Positions 40,807-49,688 of a stretch of 64,000 bases of DNA are shown piece by piece; within the stretch, counting starts at the first letter, position 1; every line of letters starts with the position of its first letter. The translations under genes were made by a program, and so were the position numbers. The stretch is from CAVWUA01 sp963758025 (GTDB lineage: Bacteria; Planctomycetota; Planctomycetia; Isosphaerales; Isosphaeraceae): assembly GCA_963758025.1 (NCBI GenBank), contig CAVWUA010000001.1, forward strand, positions 372,001-436,000, read 5' to 3'. Below the pieces are notes generated by a model. It had not been told where the DNA came from. It did no database searches and was given only the letters and a program-made list of their open reading frames with translations.

Positions 40807-42624
40807 ATGAGTCGTTACGTCGTCGGCATCGATCTCGGCACGACCAACAGCGCGCTGGCCTACATTGATACAGGCGAGGCAGCGGACGACGCGCCCGCGA
40901 CGGTCCACCCGCTGGCGATTCCCCAGGTCGTCGGGGTCAACGACGTGGGCGAGAGGCCGGTCTTGCCCTCGTTTCTCTACCTGCCCGCGGAGAAGGAATT
41001 CCCGCCCGGTTCGCTCGACCTCCCCTGGAAAAAGAAGGTCGAACGCGTGGTAGGCCTCTTCGCCCGCGAGCATGGGGCGAAGGTGCCGGGGCGGCTCGTG
41101 GCCTCGGCCAAGAGCTGGCTCTCGCACTCCGGCGTCGATCGCCGCGCTCCGGTCCTGCCCTGGAGCGCCCCGCCCGACGTGGAGAAGGTCTCGCCGGTCG
41201 AGGCATCGGCCGCCTATCTCGCCCACCTCCGCGATGTCTGGAACCACAACGTCGCTGGCAAGTCCAACGAAGACCGCCTGGAGACGCAGGAAGTCCTGCT
41301 GACGGTCCCCGCCTCGTTCGACGCCGTGGCGCGCGAGCTGACCGTCGAGGCCGCGCGACTCGCGGGGCTGGAGAACGTCACCCTGCTGGAGGAGCCGCAG
41401 GCCGCCTTCTACTCGTGGCTCGCCATACGCGGCGACGGGTGGCGGAAGGAGGTCAAGGTCGGCGATACCATCCTCGTCTGCGACGTCGGCGGCGGCACGA
41501 CCGACTTCACCCTGATCGGCGTCACCGAGCGCGACGGCGATCTGGAACTGACCCGCCTGGCCGTCGGCGAGCACATCCTCCTGGGTGGCGACAACATGGA
41601 CCTGGCCCTTGCCCATGCCGTCGCCGCAACCCTGCCCGGCGGCATGGAGGGCCTCGACGCCGCTCAGCGCGTGGCGTTGACGTATGCCTGTCGGAACGCC
41701 AAGGAAGACCTGTTCTCGCACCCCGACAAGAAGGCGTCTCCCGTCGCCGTCCTGGGACGCGGCTCGAAGGTCATCGGCGGATCGATCAAGACCGAACTGA
41801 CCCGGGAGACGCTGACGACGGTCCTGCTGGATGGTTTCTTCCCGCGCTGCAAGCCGACGGACGGTCCGGAGCGCGGCCGCCGGCTCGGCCTGACCGAGAT
41901 CGGCCTGCCCTATGCGGCGGACCCGGCAATCACCCGGCATCTCGCCCGGTTCCTGAGCCGCCAGGCCGGCTCGCTTGGGAGCGAAGCCGCCGTGATCCAA
42001 CCGTCGGGCATCTTGTTCAACGGTGGTGTCTTCCAGGCCGGGCCATTACGGGACCGCGTATCGGAAATCCTCGAAAGTTGGAGCAACCAGCCGGTTCCAC
42101 CGCTGAAGGCCGACGACCTCGACCTGGCCGTGGCGCAGGGGGCGGCCTATTACGGCATCGTGCGACGCGGCAAAGGGATTCGCATCCGGGGGGGCGTGCC
42201 GCGCTCCTATTATGTCGGAATCGAGACCGCCGCCCCCGCCGTGCCGGGGGTCCAGCCGCCGATCAAGGCCCTCTGCGTCGTGCCGATGGGCATGGAGGAA
42301 GGGACCGAGAAGGATGTCCCCGGTCTGGAGCTGGGCCTCGTTGTCGGTGAACCGGCCGAGTTCCGCTTCCTCGCCTCGACCGTCCGCCGCGACGACACGA
42401 TCGGCACGGTCCTCGATCGCTGGTCCCCCGAGGAACTGCAAGAACTCGACCCGCTGGAAACGGCCCTCGGCGCCTCGGACGGCAACGAGGGGGACACCGT
42501 GCCGGTCAAGCTCCACGCCCACGTCACCGAGGTCGGCACGCTCGACCTCTGGTGCCAGTCCACCCGCGATGCGACCCACCGCTGGAAGCTCGAGTACAAC
42601 GTCCGCGAGTCCGACGGTGATTGA
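40807..42624 (+). CDS. Hsp70 family (DnaK-like) chaperone
   Basis: An intact 605-residue protein. Hsp70 ATPase motifs are present: VGIDLGTTNSALAYI (phosphate 1), VLLTVPASFDAVARELTVEA, ILVCDVGGGTTDFTLIGV (phosphate 2) and a C-terminal adenosine-binding part with GILFNGGVFQAG. The region after the ATPase domain is not like canonical DnaK, lacking a clear helical lid and EEVD-like tail, so it is a divergent Hsp70 rather than the housekeeping chaperone. It follows DUF2760, its usual neighbour, and has no DnaJ or GrpE gene nearby. Confidence 0.92.
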   Translation: MSRYVVGIDLGTTNSALAYIDTGEAADDAPATVHPLAIPQVVGVNDVGERPVLPSFLYLPAEKEFPPGSLDLPWKKKVERVVGLFAREHGAKVPGRLVASAKSWLSHSGVDRRAPVLPWSAPPDVEKVSPVEASAAYLAHLRDVWNHNVAGKSNEDRLETQEVLLTVPASFDAVARELTVEAARLAGLENVTLLEEPQAAFYSWLAIRGDGWRKEVKVGDTILVCDVGGGTTDFTLIGVTERDGDLELTRLAVGEHILLGGDNMDLALAHAVAATLPGGMEGLDAAQRVALTYACRNAKEDLFSHPDKKASPVAVLGRGSKVIGGSIKTELTRETLTTVLLDGFFPRCKPTDGPERGRRLGLTEIGLPYAADPAITRHLARFLSRQAGSLGSEAAVIQPSGILFNGGVFQAGPLRDRVSEILESWSNQPVPPLKADDLDLAVAQGAAYYGIVRRGKGIRIRGGVPRSYYVGIETAAPAVPGVQPPIKALCVVPMGMEEGTEKDVPGLELGLVVGEPAEFRFLASTVRRDDTIGTVLDRWSPEELQELDPLETALGASDGNEGDTVPVKLHAHVTEVGTLDLWCQSTRDATHRWKLEYNVRESDGD

Positions 42625-42650
42625 TCCTCCCTCACGCGGAGCTTCCTGAG

Positions 42651-43286
42651 ATGTCCATTGCCACCACGAAGAAAACCGCGCCGGCGACCCCGATGGCGTC
42701 CCCCACGGACCATCGTCATCGCATCACCATCGAGAGATATTATCGGTTGATGAATTCGGGTGTTTATAAAGAAAAGGAACCCATTTACCTGTGGAAAGGG
42801 CAACTCGTCGATAAGATGACGAAGAATCCACCGCACGTCTACTCATTGACGAAGCTCGCCGCGCTCATGGTTCGCTCGCTCCCTGAAGGCTGGCATTCGC
42901 GCCAGGAACAGCCCGTGGAGCTACCTGATGACAGCGTGCCGGAGCCTGATCTCACGGTGGTCCGTGGAACACCCGAAGCGTATAGCCAGCATCATCCGAC
43001 GCCCCGAGATGTTGCCATCGTGATTGAGGTCGCCGACTCTAGCCTTGCCGAAGACCAGGGGGACGTGCTGGAAACCTACGCCGCGCACCAGATCCCGGTG
43101 TACTGGATCGTCAACATCCCCGGTCAGCGGATCGAGGTCTATTCGCAGCCGACCGGCCCGGTCCAGCGGCCGTTTTACCGTCATTCGGACTTCTACGGGC
43201 CGCCGGACGAGGTCCCGGTCGTGATCGACGGCCGTGTAGTCGCCCGACTTCGCGGTTCGCGAGATTCTCCGCTGAGCTTTTCCTGA
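42651..43286 (+). CDS. Uma2 family (DUF820) endonuclease-fold protein
   Basis: A 211-residue protein of the Uma2/DUF820 family, a PD-(D/E)xK restriction-nuclease fold expanded in planctomycetes and cyanobacteria. Core residues are in PEPDLTVVRG (Asp) and IVIEVADSS (Glu), followed by YAAHQIPVYWIVNI and IEVYSQPTGP. The basic Lys of the motif is not obvious: after EVADSS the sequence runs LAEDQ where family members often have a Lys nearby. It lies 26 bp after the Hsp70 gene. Function unknown. Confidence 0.88.
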   Translation: MSIATTKKTAPATPMASPTDHRHRITIERYYRLMNSGVYKEKEPIYLWKGQLVDKMTKNPPHVYSLTKLAALMVRSLPEGWHSRQEQPVELPDDSVPEPDLTVVRGTPEAYSQHHPTPRDVAIVIEVADSSLAEDQGDVLETYAAHQIPVYWIVNIPGQRIEVYSQPTGPVQRPFYRHSDFYGPPDEVPVVIDGRVVARLRGSRDSPLSFS

Positions 43287-43300
43287 GGATGAGTCGCTCC

Positions 43301-45106
43301 ATGATCCCTCGAAATCGCATCGTCGCAGTCACAGGTCTGGTCGCGTTGCTAAGTGTCTGTCTCCTTGCGGCCGACCCGGCATCGCAATCTCCCTCGGTCG
43401 TCCGCGTGGTTCCGGACGGGAAGCGGGTATCACCTGCTGCGGAACGGCAAGCCATTCGTCATCAAGGGGGCCGGGGGCGATGGCTCGATGGCGGCGCTGG
43501 CCAAGGCAGGCGGAAACTCCGTACGGACGTGGGGGGCCGACCGGCTTGGTGAGGTTCTCGATGAAGCACAACAACAGGGCCTGACCGTCTGCGCAGGGAT
43601 CTGGCTGGGCCACGAGCGGCATGGGTTCGACTACAACAACGCCGATCAGGTCGCCGAGCAACTGGAGATGGTACGGCGGGTCGTTCAAAAATATAAAGAC
43701 CACCCAGCCCTCTTGCTCTGGGGAATCGGCAACGAGATGGAAGGGAACGACGGCGACAACGCGGCGATCTGGTCGGCGGTGAATAACCATCGCCAGCATG
43801 GCCCACCAGCTCGACCCGAACCATCCGACGATGACGGTACTCGCCGAGGTCGGTGGTGAGAAAGTCAAGAACCTCCACCGGCTCTGCCCCGACATCGACA
43901 TCGTTGGCATCAACAGCTACGCGGGCGGGGTGTCGATCCCGAATCGCTACAAGGAAGCCGGCGGGACAAAACCGTATATCCTCACCGAGTTTGGCCCGCC
44001 TGGTCAGTGGGAATCGGAGAAAACGACCTGGGGGGCCGCGCGAACTGACGAGCACGCGGAAGGCCGAAGCGTATCGCCAGACCTACAGGAAAGCCATCGC
44101 CGGCTCGCCACAATGCCTGGGCTCGTATGCGTTTCTCTGGGGAAACAAGCAGGAGGCGACGGCGACGTGGTTCGGCCTCTTGCTGCCCGATGGGAGCAAG
44201 ACGGCCGCCGTTGATGTCTTGACGGAACTCTGGTCAGGCGGGTCGCCAGCGAACCGCTGTCCCGAGGTGACGCCGATCGTTCTGGAAGGTCCCGAGCAGG
44301 TCGACCCCGGCGCGACGATTCACGCAAGTCTGACCGCGAGCGATCCTGAAAAGGATCAATTGAGCTATTCCTGGGTCCTTCAGCGTGAGGCGGTTTATGG
44401 TGCGGGAGGGGATGCCGAAGCGGCCCCGCCAACGTTCGCCGACGCCATCACGAAGACCGACGGCGGACGCGTCACCGTGAGAATGCCGAAGGATGGCGGT
44501 GGCTATCGCCTGTTCGCTGTCGTCCGCGACGGACACGGAGGGGCCGCGACGGCGAACGTTCCCCTGTACGTGAAGGGGCCAGTGTCGAAACCGCTCGCTC
44601 GCGCGGCGACGCTTCCGCTCACCATTTATGATGAGGCGGACACGCCCGCTACCTATGTTCCCACCGGCTGGATGGGAAACGTCAAGGCGATCCAGCTCGA
44701 CCCGAAGTGCGCGGACGATCCGCACGAGGGGAAAACCTGCCTTCGTGTCACCTATCAGGATACAAAGGACTGGGGCGGTGTCGTCTGGCAAAGCCCGCCG
44801 AACGACTGGGGCGACCTTCCCGGCGGCTACGACCTCTCGGGCGCGAAGCGGCTGACCTTCTGGGCCCGCGGCGCCCATGGGGGCGAAATCGTGAGCTTCG
44901 AGTTTGGCCTGATCGCCGCGGACAAGCCTTTCCACGATTCCGCCAAGGGGAAGCTCGATCGCGTGACCTTGACCGACGAGTGGACGCGTTACACGATCGA
45001 CCTGCTCGGTAAGGACCTCTCGCGGATCAAGACCGGCTTTTGTTGGGTCGTCGCGGCGGATGGAAAACCCATCACGTTTGATCTGGACGATATCCGTTTC
45101 GAGTAA
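43301..45106 (+). CDS. TIM-barrel glycoside hydrolase (GH2/GH5-like), exported (three frameshifts)
   Basis: About 602 residues. Signal peptide MIPRNRIVAVTGLVALLSVCLL, then a (beta/alpha)8 barrel: GKPFVIKGAGGDGSM, NSVRTWGADRL, and LLLWGIGNEMEGNDG (acid/base Glu after Asn), with the nucleophile Glu in YILTEFGPPGQW. The C-terminal half has a PKD/Ig-like segment (DPEKDQLSYSWVLQ) and a final carbohydrate-binding-like beta domain (LTFWARGAHGGEIVSFEFGL...FDLDDIRFE). Breaks lie near 43430, 43785 and 44038. The start at 43301 is favoured by GAGGATGAG just upstream. It probably acts on a polysaccharide outside the cytoplasm; specificity unknown. Confidence 0.82.
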
Positions 45107-45124
45107 ACGAGAGCCGGGGCAAGC

Positions 45125-45727
45125 ATGGCCGAACCGCGATTCCGCAAGTTCAACCTGGGTGACGCGCTGATCGCCGTCGCGGCGCTGGGGATCGTTCTGG
45201 CGCTGTATCGCGATCAGCCCTATCCCCGTCTCCTGTTCCAGCCTCGCGGTGTGTCGCGAGCGGAGATCGGGCCGTTTGTCGAGGCGACCGTCGGCGTGTT
45301 GACACCCGGACTGGCGACGGCGACGCTGGCTGTTCTCGCCATGCGATGGCGCCAGCCGCGCCCGGATCGGCGCCGGCTGACCCGCCAACCGGGGGCCTCG
45401 GCCTGCCTGGCCGCGGCTCTGGTGATGGCCGTGGACCTGACGGTGATCCTCGTCTCGATGTTTGCCGGACCGATCGTGGGAATTCACGATCCAAGGGCCG
45501 ACTTTCTGACGCTGATCACCGGCCAGAAGTTATCGTATGTCTTCCCCTTCGGCGGTGCGCCCGGCCATCCAGACGTGCGGCAAGTGGGTCTGGCCATTGC
45601 GGCGACATGGTTCGTCCAGGCACTCGGCCACCGCTGGCGTCCCGCGTCGGACTGGCTCGACCGCCTGGGTCGTGCCCTGGGCGTTGGCTGGATCGTCCTG
45701 ATGGTTCTGGCCTGGTTCACGATGTAA
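45125..45727 (+). CDS. Multi-span membrane protein of unknown function
   Basis: A 200-residue protein with about four or five hydrophobic segments: DALIAVAALGIVLALY, VGVLTPGLATATLAVLAM, CLAAALVMAVDLTVILVSMF, VGLAIAATWFVQAL and LGVGWIVLMVLAWF. Charged loops lie between. No family motif is recognised. It lies 18 bp after the glycosidase gene on the same strand, so the two may be co-transcribed. Confidence 0.7.
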   Translation: MAEPRFRKFNLGDALIAVAALGIVLALYRDQPYPRLLFQPRGVSRAEIGPFVEATVGVLTPGLATATLAVLAMRWRQPRPDRRRLTRQPGASACLAAALVMAVDLTVILVSMFAGPIVGIHDPRADFLTLITGQKLSYVFPFGGAPGHPDVRQVGLAIAATWFVQALGHRWRPASDWLDRLGRALGVGWIVLMVLAWFTM

Positions 45728-45892
45728 TCCGGAAGGGTGGAATCACGTTCGGAATCCATCCAACCCCCCGCGACGTGTCCCCGATGATTCGGATAAGATG
45801 GACCGATCGCGCTCGCGATCAGGGACTTCTATGGATCGAGGCGCGGGAGCGAGTCGGTCGAATGAACTTTACGGAACAGGATTGGATTGTCG

Positions 45893-46811
45893 ATGGCGCT
45901 GGAAGATCATTTGTTGACCGAGGCACGTAACCCCGCGTCGGAGGCGATTGACACGCTCGACGCCGCCGGGATCGTCGCCCTGATGAACGCCGAGGATGCG
46001 AAGGTCGTCGAGGCGGTAGGGGCCGTCTCGGACGCGATCGCTCAGGCGATCGACCTGGCGGCCGACCGCTTCCGGCGCGGGGGGCGGCTGATCTATGTCG
46101 GCGCCGGCACGTCGGGACGGCTCGGCGTTCTCGACGCCTCGGAGTGTCCGCCGACGTTCAGCACGCCGCCGGAGATGGTCGTCGGCCTGATCGCGGGCGG
46201 CCCAACCGCCCTGACCCGCGCGGTCGAGGGGGCCGAGGATAGCCCCGAACTCGGGGCCGCGGATCTGGATGGCTTGAAGGTCAACGGCAACGATCTGGTC
46301 GTCGGCATCGCCACCTCGGGCCGAACGCCGTATGTGCTCGGCGCGATGCGACGGGCGCGGGAGGTCGGGGCGTTCACGATCGGACTGGCCTGCAACCGGC
46401 CGAGTCTCCTGGGGGGCGAGGTCGATCTGGAAATCGCCCCCTTGGTCGGGCCGGAGGTCATCACCGGGATCGACCCGCTTGAAGTCGGGGACCGCGACGA
46501 AGATGGTTCTGAATATGATCACCACCGGCGCGATGGTCCGGATCGGCAAGACGTTCGGCAACCGGATGATCGACCTGCAGCCGTCGAACGAGAAGCTGCG
46601 CATCCGAACCCGCCGCATCCTCCGCGAGCTGGCCGGGGTGGACGACGACCGCGCGGCCGACTTGCTGCGAGAGGCCGGGGGCCGCCTCAAGCCGGCGCTG
46701 GTGATGGCTTTTGCGAATGTCAAGCACGCGAAGGCCCTTCAGTTGCTCGACGCCCACGGCGGCCAGGTCCGCGAGGCGGTGAAGGCCGAAACCGGAAAGG
46801 ACCCACGATGA
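45893..46811 (+). CDS. murQ: N-acetylmuramic acid 6-phosphate etherase MurQ (one frameshift)
   Basis: Cleaves the lactyl ether of MurNAc-6-phosphate to GlcNAc-6-phosphate and D-lactate. About 306 residues of SIS-domain type. Seen: LTEARNPASEAIDTLDAAGI, LIYVGAGTSGRLGVLDASECPPTF (the MurQ signature), IAGGPTALTRAVEGAEDSPE, VVGIATSGRTPYVLGAM, and after the break TATKMVLNMITTGAMVRIGK and YGNRM-like GNRMIDLQPSNEKL. The break lies near 46475 and fits one extra G. The stop overlaps the next ATG by four bases. It heads a four-gene coupled set with a sugar kinase and a NamZ-type muramidase. Confidence 0.95.
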
Positions 46812-47792
46812 GTCAGACCATTCTGGGCATCGACGGCGGCGGGACCTCGACCGTCGCCTGGCTGGCCGACGACGAGGGCAACATCCTCGGACGGGGTCAG
46901 GCCGGACCATCCAACGCGAAGGCCGTCGGGACGGCCGCCGCGCGTGCCTCCATCGGCTCAGCCATCGCCGGCGCGTTCGCCGACGCGAACCGTGAGGCCT
47001 CGCCGGTCGAGGTCGCCTGTCTCGGTCTGGCCGGGTTCGACCGGCCCGAGGACAAGGACCTGCTCGGCGCCTGGGCCGAGGAGGCGGGCTGGGCGCGCCG
47101 GCTCGTGCTGGTCAACGATGGCGACCTCGTCCTTGCCGCCGGCACGCCCGAAGGGGTCGGTGTCGCCGTGATCGCCGGAACCGGCTCGATCGCGGTCGGC
47201 AAAGGGCGGGACGGTCGCAAAGGTCTGCGCTGGGGGCTGGGGCCACCTGATCGGCGACGAGGGCAGCGCGTACAAGGTCGCGCTCGACGGCCTCCGCCTG
47301 GCAGCCCGACGGTTCGACGGACGCGAGGCCCTGCGCGTCTTGAAGGCGAAGGAACCGCCCGTCGGCGACGACTCGAAACCCCAGGACGGCGGCGCCTTGA
47401 CCCGTCATCTCTGCCAGGCGTTGGGGGTTGCCGGTCCTTCGGAATTCGTCTCGGCGGTCTACGCGCCGGGGTTCGACCGCACGAAGATCGCCGCCCTGGC
47501 CCCGGCCGTCGTCGCATCGGCCGAGGAGGACCCGGACGTTCTGAGCTGGATTCTGGAACCGGCCGGATACGACCTCGGCCAGACAATCCGCGCCGTGGCC
47601 GTGAGTCTTCACTGGAACGAGCCGACCCTGCCGCTGGCGATGGCCGGCGGGTTCCTGCTCTCGGCGGAGCCGGTGCGCGAGGCAATGCTCGGCTACCTGA
47701 AGCGGTTCGTCTCGGCGAAGGTCGTTGCCCAGCCCGTGCCCGAGCCGGTCGCCGGCGCGGTCGTCCTGGCGCGGAGGGCCTTGACCGGATGA
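46808..47792 (+). CDS. BadF/BcrAD-type kinase, probable N-acetylmuramate/N-acetylglucosamine kinase (one frameshift)
   Basis: About 327 residues of ASKHA-fold sugar kinase. Phosphate-binding TILGIDGGGTSTVAWL, the acceptor-site region CLGLAGFDRPEDK, VLVNDGDLVLAAGTPEG, and the adenosine-side VAVIAGTGSIAVGKG and GHLIGDEGSAY. The break is near 47241, where one base restores WGLG into GHLIGDEGS. It overlaps murQ upstream (ATGA) and namZ downstream (ATGA). In this setting phosphorylation of MurNAc to MurNAc-6-phosphate, the MurQ substrate, is the most likely job; a GlcNAc kinase is the alternative. No transporter gene is adjacent. Confidence 0.85.
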
Positions 47793-49033
47793 GCGTCATC
47801 CCCCAGGTCGCCACCGGGCTGGACGTGCTGGTCCGCGAGCGGTTTGCCCGGCTGCGAGGGCGCCGCGTCGGCCTGATCGCCAACCCGACCACGGTGGACC
47901 GCCGGATGCACCACCTGGCCGACCTCCTGCACCGACAGGCTGACGTCACGCTGGCCGCGCTGTTCGGTCCCGAGCACGGCGTTCGCGCCGATGCGCAGGA
48001 CATGATCGGCGTCGGCTCGGAGGTCGATTCCCGGACCGGGGTGCGGGTTCACAGCCTCTACGGCAGCGATGCGGCCAGCCTCTCGCCGACGGCCGCGCAG
48101 CTCGACGGGCTCGACGTGCTGGTCTTCGACGTTCAGGACGTCGGCAGCCGCTACTACACGTTCGCGGCGACGATGCTCTATGCGATGCGGGCCGCCGCCG
48201 CGCGAGGGGTCGCGTTCCTCGTGCTCGACCGGCCGAACCCGATCGGCGGCGTCCTGGTCGAGGGGCCGACGGTCCAGCCCGGGTTCGAGAGCTTCGTCGG
48301 TGCCTATCCCGTGCCGATCCGCCACGGAATGACGGTCGGTGAACTGGCCCTCATGTTCCAGGATGAGCAACAGCTTGACCTGGACCTGGAGGTGATCCCC
48401 TGCGAAGGCTGGTCCCGGGAGATGCTCTGGCCGGAGACCGGACTCCCCTGGGTCTTGCCCTCGCCCAACATGCCGACGCCCGACACGGCCCTCGTCTATC
48501 CGGGGGGCTGCTTGATCGAGGGAACGAACCTGTCGGAAGGGCGCGGGACCACCCGACCGTTCGAGCTCTGGGGGGCCCCCTGGCTCGATCCGGGGGCGTT
48601 GGCCGATCCGCCCGATCGGTTCGAGGGGGTGTTGCTCCGCCCTTGCGCGTTCCGGCCGACGTTCCACAAACACGCCGGAGCGCTCTGCCTGGGCGTGCAG
48701 CCGCACGTTGTTGATCCTGAGCGGTTCCGCCCGGTGCGGGTCTTCACCACGTTGATCGCCGAGGCGCGGAACCAGGATCCCGACCGCTTCGCCTGGCGGA
48801 CCGAGCCGTATGAGTTCATTCGCACGCCGATCGCCATCGACCTGCTCTTCGGATCGTCCCGGGAGCGCGAGGCGATCGAGGCGGGCGTCCCGGTCGCGGA
48901 GATCGCCGAGAGATGGGTTGCCGACGAGCGGGAGTTCCTCGCGCGCCGTGCTCCTTATCTGTTGAACTCGTCAACCCCAAAATCATTCCAGTTGAGCCGC
49001 CCAAAGAGACGACAAAACGATGGAAAATCCTGA
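47789..49033 (+). CDS. namZ: DUF1343 protein, NamZ-type exo-beta-N-acetylmuramidase
   Basis: An intact 414-residue DUF1343 protein (CAZy GH171), the family of NamZ, which releases MurNAc from the non-reducing end of peptidoglycan fragments. Seen: TGLDVLVRERFARLRGRRVG, LAALFGPEHGVRADAQDM, VLVFDVQDVGSRYYTF, FLVLDRPNPIGG and CLIEGTNLSEGRGTTRPFEL. No signal peptide is seen: the start MSVIPQVATGLDVL is followed directly by the catalytic fold, so it is predicted cytoplasmic, unlike secreted characterised members. It is ATGA-coupled to the kinase, and its last 14 bases overlap the next gene. With murQ and the kinase it forms a complete MurNAc-to-GlcNAc-6-phosphate route. Confidence 0.9.
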   Translation: MSVIPQVATGLDVLVRERFARLRGRRVGLIANPTTVDRRMHHLADLLHRQADVTLAALFGPEHGVRADAQDMIGVGSEVDSRTGVRVHSLYGSDAASLSPTAAQLDGLDVLVFDVQDVGSRYYTFAATMLYAMRAAAARGVAFLVLDRPNPIGGVLVEGPTVQPGFESFVGAYPVPIRHGMTVGELALMFQDEQQLDLDLEVIPCEGWSREMLWPETGLPWVLPSPNMPTPDTALVYPGGCLIEGTNLSEGRGTTRPFELWGAPWLDPGALADPPDRFEGVLLRPCAFRPTFHKHAGALCLGVQPHVVDPERFRPVRVFTTLIAEARNQDPDRFAWRTEPYEFIRTPIAIDLLFGSSREREAIEAGVPVAEIAERWVADEREFLARRAPYLLNSSTPKSFQLSRPKRRQNDGKS

Positions 49034-49505
49034 AATTCTGACGGTGGATGGCGCGGTCGAGCGGCCCTTATCGCTCTCGTTCGAGGATCTGCGGGCGTTG
49101 CCCGAGGAGGATCAGGTTCCCGACGTGTCGCGGTTCCAGCCGGGACGACGGGGGGATGCCGTGACCCTGGAATCGCTCTTGCGGCTGGCCGGGCCGAGGG
49201 CCGAGGCGAACTACCTCACCCTGCACGCCAGCCGCGACGACTTCCACGTCTCCATCCCCCTGGCGGCGGTCCGGGCGGAATCCGTGGTGATCTATCGCCT
49301 GGGAGAGAACCGGGTCGCCATCGAACAGGGGGGACCGTTCCGGTTCCTGATCAAGAACCCGGCGGCCTGCCACACCGACGAACTCGACGACTGCGCGAAC
49401 GTCAAGTACCTCGATCGGATCGAACTGGCCGTCAAGAAAGGACGCGATACCCGCCCGGCGGATGACGCCGCGCACGCCGCCCTGCACGAACGCCAGGCCC
49501 ACTGA
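49020..49505 (+). CDS. Reduced molybdopterin-domain (sulfite oxidase-like) protein
   Basis: A 161-residue protein matching part of the sulfite oxidase Mo-cofactor fold: LTVDGAVERPLSLSFEDLRAL at the start, then AVTLESLLRLAGP, ANYLTLHASRDDFHVSIPLAA, and LGENRVAIEQGGPFRFLI, then CHTDELDDCANVKYLDRIEL. Full-length family members are longer, and the Mo-binding Cys of the family, expected ahead of the VTLESLL segment, is not visible; the region reads VPDVSRFQPGRRGDA. It may not bind the cofactor or may have another role. It overlaps namZ by 14 bases, so it is translationally coupled. Confidence 0.78.
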   Translation: MENPEILTVDGAVERPLSLSFEDLRALPEEDQVPDVSRFQPGRRGDAVTLESLLRLAGPRAEANYLTLHASRDDFHVSIPLAAVRAESVVIYRLGENRVAIEQGGPFRFLIKNPAACHTDELDDCANVKYLDRIELAVKKGRDTRPADDAAHAALHERQAH

Positions 49506-49688
49506 CCAGCTTCCCTAATCGGTCGATCCGTCGCAAATCGCCGGGTATCAACCCCGGTCGGGGAGAACCCCGCGCATCTCGGAATTGGATTGCGGTCCGC
49601 CTGCAACTCGTTCTTCACCTCTTGCGTTCAGAAGGAGACCGAATCGAGCGAACTAGCACGATCCCTACCGGAACGGAAAGGATGCCTC

